In this document: piece by piece, positions 17,081 to 24,840 of the stretch
How the letters are laid out: every line of letters starts with the position of its first letter
Position numbering within the stretch: the stretch's first letter is position 1
From: Methylobacterium durans
Lineage (GTDB): Bacteria > Pseudomonadota > Alphaproteobacteria > Rhizobiales > Beijerinckiaceae
DNA length: 64,000 bases
Assembly: GCF_003173715.1 (NCBI RefSeq)
Contig: NZ_CP029550.1
Span: 4,387,501-4,451,500, forward strand
Direction of reading: 5' to 3'
Made by a program: the position numbers and the translations under genes
The notes under the pieces: generated by a model
The model's database searches: none
Seen by the model: the letters and a program-made list of their open reading frames with translations, nothing else
What the model was told of the DNA's origin: nothing

Positions 17081-20000
17081 ATGACCAGTGTCGCCGAGAT
17101 GACCCGGCCGCGGGCGGACCTGCGCGCGGAGGCGGGACCGCTCTCCGGCCGCGCCTTCCTGCGCGGGACCCTGCGGCCTGACCTGATCCGCGACGAGGTG
17201 CTGGCCGAGATTTTTCTGGCGACCGCCGCCGCGCGGCCGGACCACCCGGCCCTCATCGATGGCTCCGCCCGCGGGACGGACGGCCGCCATCCGCACCTGA
17301 CCTATGCCGAGATGGAGAGCCGCGCCCGAGCCGTGGCGACGGCCCTTGCCCATCGCGGTATCGGGCCGGGCGACGTCGTCGGCCTCTGGATGGCGCGCGG
17401 CCTCGATCTCCTCGTCGCGCAGGTTGGCATCACGCTGTCGGGCGCCGCCTGGCTCCCTTTCGACGCTGAGGCGCCGGCTGACCGCGTCGCGGTCTGCCTC
17501 CGGGATGCCGAGGCGCGGGCGCTCCTCGTCTCATCTGCATTGAAGCCCGAGGCGCCGGACGCCGCGCCGGCCCTGACGCTCGCCGACCTCGCCGCCGGGA
17601 CCCCGGCCGACGCGCCCCTGCCAGATCCGCGGGCGGCGGGGCTCACGCCGGAGCATCCGGCCTACCTCATCTACACCTCGGGCTCGACCGGCGTGCCGAA
17701 GGGCATCGTCATCAGCCACGCCAACATCTGCCACTTCCTGCGCTCCGGAAACGCACTCTACGGCATGCGGGCCGACGACGTGGTGTTCCAGGGCGCGTCC
17801 GTCGCGTTCGACCTCTCGATGGAGGAGATCTGGGTCCCCTACCTCGTCGGGGCGTCCCTCTTCGTCGCCTCGCCCGCCATGATGGGCGATGTCGAGGCGC
17901 TGCCCGGCATCCTCACGGAAGCCGGCTGCACCGTGCTCGACACGGTGCCGACGCTGCTCGCCATGATCAGCCGGGACCTGCCGAGCGTGCGCCTCGTGCT
18001 CCTCGGAGGCGAGGCGTTGCCCGAGCCCCTGATCGCCCGCTGGGCCACGTCCGGACGCCAGCTCTTCAACACCTACGGGCCGACCGAGGCGACGGTGGTG
18101 GCGACCGCCGCCGAGATGCGCCCGGGCGAACCGGTTACCATCGGCGGCCCGATCCCGAACTACACGGTCTACGTCGCCGACGAGGCCCTGAACCTGCTCG
18201 GGCCCGGCGAGCCCGGCGAACTCCTGATCGGAGGCCCCGGAATCGCCAAGGGCTACCTGCAGCGCCCGGAACTGACGGCCGAGAAATTCGTCGCCAACCC
18301 CTTCGTGGAGGACGGGCTGGACCCGGTGCTCTACCGCTCGGGCGATGCCGTGTCCCTCGACCCGCAGGGCAACATCCTCTTCCACGGCCGCATCGACGAT
18401 CAGGTCAAGATCCGCGGTTTCCGGGTCGAGCTCGGCGAGATCGAGGCACGCATCCAGGCCCAGTCCGGCATCAATCAGGCCGCGGTGGTGCTGCGCCAGG
18501 ACGACGGCGTCGACCGCCTCGTCGCCTTCCTCGTGCCCGAGCGCGGCGCCGCGGTCGACAAGGGGGAGCTGCGCCAGACGCTCGCCGGCCAAATGCCTCC
18601 CTACATGGTGCCGGGCCATTTCGAGTTCGTGGAACACCTGCCGCGCCTCACCTCCGGCAAGGTCGACCGCAAGACGCTGAAGGTCGCGCCACTCACGGTG
18701 ACGAGCGTCGAGGGCGAACAGGAGCCTCCGCACAACGAGACCGAGGCGGCCTTGCTCGCCGCCGCCAACCAGGTCTTCGGCGCGCAGCCGATGCCCTTCG
18801 AGGCCGATTTCTTCTCGGATCTCGGCGGCCATTCCCTGCTCGCCGCGCGCTTCGTCTCCGCGGTGCGCGAGACGCCGGCGCTCGCGGCGATCACCCTGCA
18901 GGACGTCTACGGCAAGCGGACGCTCCGGGCGATGGCGGACGCGCTCATCGAGCGCACCGGCGGTGTCGGCTCGGAGGCGGCCGTGCGCGACCTCGGCTTC
19001 GCGGCGCCGCCCCTCCTGCGCCGGGCCCTGTGCGGCCTCGCCCAGGCCGTCGCGCTGCCCTTCGTGATCGCGCTCGCCACCTCGCAGTGGCTCGGTATCT
19101 TCGTCACCTACCTGCTGCTCACCGGCGGCTCGCTCGGCTTCTTCGGCGAGATGGCGGTGCTGCTCCTCGTCTATATCGGCATCAACGCGGTGACCGCCTG
19201 CACCGCGCTGGCGGCCAAGTGGATCGTGCTCGGGCGGACGAAGCCCGGCCGCTACCCGCTCTGGGGTGTTTACTACTACCGCTGGTGGCTGGCGCAGCGC
19301 CTGACCCCCCTCGTCCACATCAAGTGGTTGCAGGGCTCCCCCGTGATCGCGATCTACCTCCGGATGCTCGGCGCGAAGATCGGACGCGACGCGCTCATCT
19401 CCGACATCGAGGTCGGCGCGCCGGACCTCCTCAGCATCGGCGACGGCGCATCGCTCGGCGGCCGCCTCGTCATCGCGAATGCCGAGGTGGTGGGCAACGA
19501 ACTCGTCATCGGCCGCGTCGAGATCGGGCCCGATGTCGCGATCGGCACCTCCTGCGTCGTCAGCCACGACACCGTGATCGGTGCGGGTGCCGAGATCGCG
19601 GATCTGACGACCGTGCCCACCGGCAGCCGCGTCGGCGCGTGCGAGCGCTGGGACGGCTCGCCCGGCCGCAAGGTCGGCCACGCCGAGACGGCGCATGTCG
19701 AGCCCGCCGCGGCCTCGCCCCGGCGCCGCGCGGCGTTCCTCGTCGCCTACGCATTGCTCCTGGCCGCGATCCCCGCCGTCGGCCTGCTGCCGATCTTCCC
19801 CGCCTTCTTCATCTTCGACCAGATCAGCGACAATCTCGGCGCGCTGACCGACATCGACTACCACTGGTACCTGCCGCTGCTGACCTGGCCCACCGCCATG
19901 CTGATGACGGCCGGCACCGTGCTGCTGATCGCGGCGATCCGCTGGCTGATCCTGCCGCGTGTCAGCTCCGGCACGTGGTCGATCTGGTCCGGCTTCTACC

Positions 20001-21166
20001 TGCGCAAATGGACCGTCGCTCTCGCGGCAGAGGTGACGCTGGAGACCCTCTCCTCGCTCTTCGCCACCGTCTACATGCGGGCTTGGTACCGGCTGATGGG
20101 CGCCCGGATGGGGCAGGGGGCCGAGATCTCCACGAATCTCGCCGGGCGCTACGACCTCGCCGACATCGGCGCGCACAACTTCATCGCCGACGAGGTCGTC
20201 TACGGCGAGGAGGAGATCCGGCACGGCTACATGCATCTCGAGCCTGTGCGCACCGGCGCGCGGGTCTTCGTCGGCAACGACGCGGTGGTGCCGCCCGGTG
20301 CGGTGATCCCGGACGACGTGCTCATCGGCATCAAGTCGAAGCCGCCGGAGAACGCGCTGATGGCGCCGGGCGACACGTGGTTCGGATCGCCGCCGATCAA
20401 GTTGCCGGTGCGCCAGAAGGTCGATCTCGGCTCGCTTGCCCAGACCTACGAGCCCGGGATCGGGCCAAAGCTCCGCCGCGGCATCTTCGAGGCTTTCGCG
20501 ACCTCGTTCTCGCCGATGCTCTACATCACCCTCGCGATCACGGCCATCGACTTCTACTTCTACCCCGCGATCCTGGCCGAGGATTGGACCGGCCTAGCGA
20601 TCAGTTTCGTGACCGTCAGCGTGGTGATCGCGATCATCCAGTCCTCGGCGGTTATCGCGTTGAAATGGCTGCTGATGGGCCGCTACAAGCCCGGCATGCG
20701 GCCGATGTGGTCGTGGTGGGCGATGCGCACGGAGGCGATCGCCGTCGCCTATTGGGGACTGGCCGGCAAGGTGCTCTTGGAGCATCTCCAGGGCACGCCG
20801 TTCCTGCCCTGGGTGCTGCGGCTGTTCGGCGTCAAGGTCGGGCAGGGGGTCTGCATGCTGACCACCGACATCACCGAGTTCGACTGCGTCCGGATCGGCG
20901 ACTACGCCACGATCAACCGCACCTCGGCCCTGCAGACGCACCTCTACGAGGACCGGATCATGAAGGTCGGCCGCGTCGAGGTCGGGCGCGGCGTGTCGGT
21001 CGGCGCCTTCGCGACCGTGCTGTACGATACCCGGGTCGGCGACTACGCGCGCCTGCGCCCTCTCACGATCGTGATGAAGGGCGAGTCGATCCCGGCGCAT
21101 ACCGAATGGGAGGGCGCCCCGGCCGTACCGGTCGTCCACGCAGAGCCCGAGCGTACTGCAGCCTAA
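17081..21166 (+). CDS. Pls/PosA-type membrane-bound nonribosomal peptide synthetase (adenylation-thiolation-6TM-triple beta-helix)
   Basis: 1,361 residues from ATG 17081. Residues ~25-540 are an adenylation domain with the core motifs in order: YTSGSTGVPKG (from Y195 region), NTYGPTEATV (330), YRSGDAV (418), GRIDDQVKIRGFRVELGEIE, LPRLTSGKVDRK. A thiolation domain follows with LGGHSLL, phosphopantetheine Ser585. There is no condensation HHxxxDG motif and no thioesterase. The remaining ~720 residues hold hydrophobic segments in three groups, each followed by a left-handed beta-helix-like block (SIGDGASLGG..., DIGAHNFIADEV..., RIGDYATINRTS...). This is the layout of epsilon-poly-L-lysine synthetase (Pls) and TIGR02353 proteins, which polymerise one amino acid at the membrane. 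The pocket starts Asp244-Leu245 with Glu248. Product unknown. Confidence 0.9.
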   Translation: MTSVAEMTRPRADLRAEAGPLSGRAFLRGTLRPDLIRDEVLAEIFLATAAARPDHPALIDGSARGTDGRHPHLTYAEMESRARAVATALAHRGIGPGDVVGLWMARGLDLLVAQVGITLSGAAWLPFDAEAPADRVAVCLRDAEARALLVSSALKPEAPDAAPALTLADLAAGTPADAPLPDPRAAGLTPEHPAYLIYTSGSTGVPKGIVISHANICHFLRSGNALYGMRADDVVFQGASVAFDLSMEEIWVPYLVGASLFVASPAMMGDVEALPGILTEAGCTVLDTVPTLLAMISRDLPSVRLVLLGGEALPEPLIARWATSGRQLFNTYGPTEATVVATAAEMRPGEPVTIGGPIPNYTVYVADEALNLLGPGEPGELLIGGPGIAKGYLQRPELTAEKFVANPFVEDGLDPVLYRSGDAVSLDPQGNILFHGRIDDQVKIRGFRVELGEIEARIQAQSGINQAAVVLRQDDGVDRLVAFLVPERGAAVDKGELRQTLAGQMPPYMVPGHFEFVEHLPRLTSGKVDRKTLKVAPLTVTSVEGEQEPPHNETEAALLAAANQVFGAQPMPFEADFFSDLGGHSLLAARFVSAVRETPALAAITLQDVYGKRTLRAMADALIERTGGVGSEAAVRDLGFAAPPLLRRALCGLAQAVALPFVIALATSQWLGIFVTYLLLTGGSLGFFGEMAVLLLVYIGINAVTACTALAAKWIVLGRTKPGRYPLWGVYYYRWWLAQRLTPLVHIKWLQGSPVIAIYLRMLGAKIGRDALISDIEVGAPDLLSIGDGASLGGRLVIANAEVVGNELVIGRVEIGPDVAIGTSCVVSHDTVIGAGAEIADLTTVPTGSRVGACERWDGSPGRKVGHAETAHVEPAAASPRRRAAFLVAYALLLAAIPAVGLLPIFPAFFIFDQISDNLGALTDIDYHWYLPLLTWPTAMLMTAGTVLLIAAIRWLILPRVSSGTWSIWSGFYLRKWTVALAAEVTLETLSSLFATVYMRAWYRLMGARMGQGAEISTNLAGRYDLADIGAHNFIADEVVYGEEEIRHGYMHLEPVRTGARVFVGNDAVVPPGAVIPDDVLIGIKSKPPENALMAPGDTWFGSPPIKLPVRQKVDLGSLAQTYEPGIGPKLRRGIFEAFATSFSPMLYITLAITAIDFYFYPAILAEDWTGLAISFVTVSVVIAIIQSSAVIALKWLLMGRYKPGMRPMWSWWAMRTEAIAVAYWGLAGKVLLEHLQGTPFLPWVLRLFGVKVGQGVCMLTTDITEFDCVRIGDYATINRTSALQTHLYEDRIMKVGRVEVGRGVSVGAFATVLYDTRVGDYARLRPLTIVMKGESIPAHTEWEGAPAVPVVHAEPERTAA

Positions 21167-21745
21167 GGTTGTAGGTCCTGTGGATTGGGACGCTGAGGCA
21201 AGCCTTCGCGACGCGGCCGCGGTGCCGCGGCCTGCGCCCGGCGGCATGGTGGGCGGGTAACGGACCCTCGTGGATCCGTGATCTACCCGAATCCGGTTCG
21301 ATCCTGGCCGGGCATTTCGGGCATCGTCCCTCACGGATCCGATCTCGGGAAGGCTCTTGCGGTACGTCGACCTGTCACCCGGCTGGGCGCGGAGACGCAT
21401 TCACCGGCACCTCGCGCGCCGCGGGAGCGGGCGCATCATCCGCTGGATCACGATCGCCGCCGGAGGCCATCCCGACGATGCGTCGGCGCCGGATTCCGCC
21501 GGGGCCGCGAACGTGCTGACCTTCCCGTCGCGCCAGAGGGAAGGCGAGGCGAACGCGGAGAGCGGGGGGCGCGGCCAGGACTGACCTGGGACGGTCCGGC
21601 CCCACGAGGAGACGGGAGCGACGAAACGTTCAACCCGATACACAATCTCCGCCGGCATAGTCCAAGTCAAAAGAAGAGCGTAACATCCGCGTCGGGACGA
21701 GGCATTCGTGCCGAAGTTCAAGCTCGACAAGGATGGAGACGCGAT
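21167..21745. other. 579-base region between the Pls-like gene and the zeta-like gene
   Basis: No confident gene. A near-perfect palindrome (GGCCGCGG-TG-CCGCGGCC, 21215-21232) may end the Pls transcript, but has no U-tract. A 9-base inverted repeat, GGATCCGTG (21272-21280) and CACGGATCC (21332-21340), spans 51 bases. A 75-codon plus-strand frame from TTG 21357 to 21584, ending near NVLTFPSRQRE, could be a small gene; evidence is weak. The last ~100 bases are AT-richer and likely contain the zeta-like gene's promoter. Confidence 0.4.
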
Positions 21746-22132
21746 ATGGCGAGGCTATTCGAGGAGCGGGAACGGGCTGCGGAGTTGATCTTTGCTCGCG
21801 ATGAGGAGGCCCGCTTCGTCGCGCGCTGCCGTCGGATGCGCGGGCTCGCCTGGTACGCCGCCAACAAGCTCGGCGTCGACGCGCGCGCGGCCGAGGCCTA
21901 CGCGGCCGAGCTGGTCGCGTCCCTCGTCCAGGGCGTCCGGGACGAGGATCTGCTGGAGCGGATCCAGGCTGATCTCGCGGCCAACGGCGTGATCGAGACC
22001 CTTGGCGATCTGCGGGCGGAACTCGTCCGCCTCGGCGCACAGGCGAGCGTCGATCAGGCGATGCCGCCGGTCGGGGAGGGGCGTGCGGCGCTGCCGGAAT
22101 CCGCCCCGCGCCCGACCCCGATGGCGTCCTAG
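21746..22132 (+). CDS. Divergent ATPase-inhibitor subunit zeta (DUF1476) homologue
   Basis: 128 residues from ATG 21746, with GGAGA seven bases upstream. The family pattern is clear: LFEERERAAELIFARDEEARF, then LAWYAANKLGVDARAAEAYAAELV and VRDEDLLERIQADLAANGV, corresponding to the four-helix zeta subunit that blocks ATP hydrolysis by alphaproteobacterial F1-ATPase. It differs from canonical zeta by several exchanges (ARCRRM for the usual acidic/Lys region) and a Pro-rich C-terminal tail of ~25 residues. It is probably a paralogue of the main zeta gene, which is not in the window. Its stop codon TAG lies inside the IS481 target duplication. Confidence 0.75.
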   Translation: MARLFEERERAAELIFARDEEARFVARCRRMRGLAWYAANKLGVDARAAEAYAAELVASLVQGVRDEDLLERIQADLAANGVIETLGDLRAELVRLGAQASVDQAMPPVGEGRAALPESAPRPTPMAS

Positions 22133-22133
22133 G
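22128..22133. repeat. Left target-site duplication CCTAGG
   Basis: Direct copy of 23178-23183. It contains the zeta-like gene's TAG (22130-22132) on the plus strand and the transposase's TAG (22129-22131) on the minus strand. Confidence 0.9.
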
Positions 22134-23121
22134 TGTTTGGTCCCGGGATTTGGTGGTGCGGGTTCTGGGTGAACCTAGAGGGCTCCTCCGTCCAAGCTTT
22201 GCAGATAGCTTCGTAGGGCGTGAGGCCGCGTAGCGTCTTGAGGCGGCGGGCGAAGTTATAGGCGGCCACGAAGTCGGCGAGGTGCTGCCGAAGCTGACTG
22301 TGGCTGTCGTAGTAGAAGCGCTTGACGGTGGCGTCCTTGATCGTGCGGTTCATCCGCTCAACTTGACCATTCGTCCAGGGATGGCGCGGCTTCGTGAGAC
22401 GGTGCTCGATGTTGAGGTCGGCGCAGGCGCCCTCAAAGGAGTGGCAGCGGAACAGCACCTTCTCGGCGCGCATCGCTCTGATCTCTTCCGGCGTCCAAGT
22501 GTTCCCGGACGGCTCGGTGAAATGCGTGCCGTTGTCGGTGAGCACCGTGTGGATCTTGTAGGGAACGGCGGCAGCAAGGGCCCGCAGGAAGTTGCCGGCG
22601 ACCCGGCGCGTGGCCTTCTCGTGCAACTCGGCGAAGGCGAACTTGGAGGTCCGGTCGATCGCCACAAGCAGGTAGAGTCGGCCTTCTTTGGTGTGCACCT
22701 CGGCGATATCGATGTGGAAGTAGCCGAGCGGGTAGCGCTTGAATTTTGCACGTAGCGGCTTGTCGCCATCCACTTCGGGGAGCCGCGAGATGCCATGGCG
22801 CTGCAGGCACCGGTGCAGGCTTGAGCGTGTAAGGTGCGGGATCGTCGGCTGCAGGGCGTAGAGGCAGTCGTCGAGTGGCAGCAGGGTGTGCCGGCGAAAG
22901 GCGACGATCACCGCCTCGTTCTCGGCCGTCAGCACCGTAGACCGGTGTTCCGTTGGCCCCGTCTTCCGGTCAGCCACCGAGGACCGCTTCTTCCACTTCG
23001 CGACGGTCTTCGGGTTGACGCCGTAACGGGCCGCCAACGCCCTCAGGCTCGCTTGACTATGCTGTATCGCTCGACGGACTGCCGCTGTCGTCGTGGCGCT
23101 CCCGTGCTGAACCTGGCCCAT
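22129..23121 (-). CDS. IS481-family transposase
   Basis: 330-residue DDE transposase. The N-terminal helix-turn-helix region (SLRALAARYGVNPKTVAKWKKR) binds the ends. The integrase-fold core carries the triad: Asp in YFHIDIAEVHT, Asp in TVLTDNGTHFTE, and Glu in WTNGQVERMNRT. ATG 23121 is chosen because GGAAGGA lies six bases upstream; a GTG at 23136 is less likely. The reading frame has no terminator inside the element: the last Thr codon and the TAG run into the CCTAGG target copy. Confidence 0.92.
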   Translation of the reverse strand: MGQVQHGSATTTAAVRRAIQHSQASLRALAARYGVNPKTVAKWKKRSSVADRKTGPTEHRSTVLTAENEAVIVAFRRHTLLPLDDCLYALQPTIPHLTRSSLHRCLQRHGISRLPEVDGDKPLRAKFKRYPLGYFHIDIAEVHTKEGRLYLLVAIDRTSKFAFAELHEKATRRVAGNFLRALAAAVPYKIHTVLTDNGTHFTEPSGNTWTPEEIRAMRAEKVLFRCHSFEGACADLNIEHRLTKPRHPWTNGQVERMNRTIKDATVKRFYYDSHSQLRQHLADFVAAYNFARRLKTLRGLTPYEAICKAWTEEPSRFTQNPHHQIPGPNT

Positions 23122-23177
23122 AGCGCGTCCTTCCACTCTCGTGAGAAAACTGCACCATCAAACCCTGGGATCAAACA
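22134..23177. mobile_element. IS481-family insertion sequence, 1,044 bases, intact
   Basis: Bounded by 28-base imperfect inverted repeats (22134-22161 and 23150-23177; 23 of 28 match, beginning TGTTTG). It is flanked by CCTAGG on both sides (22128-22133 and 23178-23183), a six-base target duplication containing CTAG, the site preferred by IS481. One transposase gene fills the element on the minus strand. Size, ends and duplication look recent and complete. It separates the zeta-like gene from aidB. Confidence 0.93.
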
Positions 23178-23183
23178 CCTAGG
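23178..23183. repeat. Right target-site duplication CCTAGG
   Basis: Direct copy of 22128-22133, immediately outside the right inverted repeat and 42 bases before the aidB start codon. Confidence 0.9.
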
Positions 23184-23225
23184 AAAGGCTGTTGCGGCGC
23201 GGGCAGGAGCGCGCATGATGGGCCG

Positions 23226-24824
23226 ATGAGTGCCGAGACGCACGCGGTCTTCAACCAGTCCCCGCCCTTCGCCGACGTGAACCTCGTCGCCGCGGACACG
23301 CCGCTCCTCGGCGCTCTCGCCGGCCAGAGTGCCGAGGCGGACCTGCCCGCGCTCCTCGCTTTCGGCGACGCCTGGGGCGCGTCCGACCGGTTGGAACTCG
23401 GCCGTCTCGCCAACGAGAACCCGCCGTCCCTGCGCACGCACGATGCGCAGGGACGGCGCCTCGACGCGGTCGCGTTCCATCCGGCTTACCACGCCCTGAT
23501 GGAGGCGAGCGTCGGCGACGGGCTCCATTCCGCCCGCGCGGCCGGGGGCCATCTCGCGCGGGGCGCGCGCTTCTACGTGGCGGCGGGCGTCGAGTGCGGG
23601 CATCTCTGCCCCCTGACGATGACGAACGCCGCCGCCGCCGCGCTCGCCGCCGCGCCGGGTCACCTCGCCGCTTGGGAGGGCCGTCTGACCGCGCGGACCT
23701 ACGATCCGCGCTTCCGGCCTTGGTTCGAGAAAGCCGGTGTCACCCTCGGCATGGGGATGACGGAGAAGCAGGGCGGCACCGATGTTCGTGCCAACACGAC
23801 CCGGGCCGAGCCCGAAGGCGAGGGCTACGGGCTGACGGGGCACAAGTGGTTTCTCTCGGCGCCGATGAGCGACGGCTTCCTCGTCCTCGCGCAGGCCCCT
23901 GGCGGCCTCACCTGTTTCCTCGTGCCCCGCCACCGGCCGGACGGGTCCATCAACGCGTTGCGCCTGCAGCGGCTCAAGGACAAGCTGGGCAACCGCTCGA
24001 ACGCCTCCTCGGAGGTCGAGTTCGCGGGCGCCTTCGGCTGGCGGGTCGGCGAGGAGGGGCGCGGCGTGCCGACCATCATCGGGATGGTGCAGCTCACCCG
24101 CCTCGATTGCGCGCTGGCCTCCGCCGGCCTGTCCCGGATGGCGCTGGCCCTCGCACTGCACCACGCCCGCCACCGCCACGCCTTCGGGCGCCCGCTCGTC
24201 GGGCAGCCCGCGATGCGCACCGTGCTCGCCGACCTCGCCCTCGAGGTCGAGGCGCAGACCGCGCTCGCGATGCGGCTCGCGGCGAGCTTCGACCGCGGCG
24301 AGGCGGACCGCACACGCCTCCTCACGCCGGCGGTGAAATACGCGGTCTGCAAAGGAGCGCCGGCCCTGATCGCGGAGGCGATGGAATGCCTCGGCGGCAA
24401 CGGCTACGTCGAGGAGAGCCCGATGCCGCGGCTCTACCGGGAGGCCCCCGTCAACGCGATCTGGGAGGGGTCCGGCAACGTCATGGCGCTGGACGTGCTG
24501 CGCGCCGCGCACCGCGCACCGGAGACGGCGGACGCGGTCGTCGCCGGCCTCGTGGCCGAGACGGCGGGGCTGCCGGGCACCCGGGAGGCGGCCTCGGAGA
24601 TCGGCGCCGCGCTGCAGGCGCCGGACGCGGAGGCGCGCGCCCGACTCGCCACCGGCCGCCTCGCGACGCTCGCCGCCGCGGCCGCGCTCGCGGCCTGCGC
24701 GCCGCCCGCGGTGGCGCAGGCCTACGCCGCCACGCGGCTCGCCCGCGAGCGCGGGCCGTTCGGCGCGAACGCGATCGATGCGGCGGCGGACCTGCTCCTG
24801 GAGCGGGCCCTGCCGGGATCCTGA
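23226..24824 (+). CDS. aidB: AidB-like acyl-CoA dehydrogenase family protein
   Basis: 532-residue flavoprotein closely following E. coli AidB along its length: THAVFNQSPPFADVNL at the N-terminus, LGRLANENPPSLRTHDAQGRRLD, the FAD segment GMGMTEKQGGTDVRANTTRAE, HKWFLSAPMSDGFLVLAQ, RLKDKLGNRSNASSEVEF, and CLGGNGYVEESPMPRLYRE...IWEGSGN. AidB belongs to the adaptive response to alkylation; it binds DNA and is thought to protect it. tag (5315) is another alkylation-repair gene in the window but is not linked. An IS481 copy ends 48 bases before the start, so the native promoter may be displaced. Confidence 0.9.
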   Translation: MSAETHAVFNQSPPFADVNLVAADTPLLGALAGQSAEADLPALLAFGDAWGASDRLELGRLANENPPSLRTHDAQGRRLDAVAFHPAYHALMEASVGDGLHSARAAGGHLARGARFYVAAGVECGHLCPLTMTNAAAAALAAAPGHLAAWEGRLTARTYDPRFRPWFEKAGVTLGMGMTEKQGGTDVRANTTRAEPEGEGYGLTGHKWFLSAPMSDGFLVLAQAPGGLTCFLVPRHRPDGSINALRLQRLKDKLGNRSNASSEVEFAGAFGWRVGEEGRGVPTIIGMVQLTRLDCALASAGLSRMALALALHHARHRHAFGRPLVGQPAMRTVLADLALEVEAQTALAMRLAASFDRGEADRTRLLTPAVKYAVCKGAPALIAEAMECLGGNGYVEESPMPRLYREAPVNAIWEGSGNVMALDVLRAAHRAPETADAVVAGLVAETAGLPGTREAASEIGAALQAPDAEARARLATGRLATLAAAAALAACAPPAVAQAYAATRLARERGPFGANAIDAAADLLLERALPGS

Positions 24825-24839
24825 GGCGCGCCGCGCCTC
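24823..24839. other. Palindrome between convergent aidB and EF-G-like genes
   Basis: GAGGCGCG (24823-24830) and CGCGCCTC (24832-24839) mirror each other around one base, starting within the aidB stop codon. Possible bidirectional 3'-end hairpin; no U-tract. Confidence 0.3.
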
Positions 24840-24840
24840 C

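Noticed and set aside
17531..20236. 900-codon minus-strand frame inside the Pls-like gene
   Set aside because: Antisense shadow with His/Asp/Arg/Gly-rich composition and no motif; the plus-strand reading has all NRPS motifs.
16161..21166. A polyphosphate/poly-amino-acid gene cluster made of PPK2, histidine phosphatase and the Pls-like gene
   Set aside because: Different strands, large gaps and no shared motif; proximity alone is not evidence.
22282..22755. Plus-strand frame within the IS481 element
   Set aside because: Antisense to a complete transposase with DDE motif, no ribosome-binding site or family.
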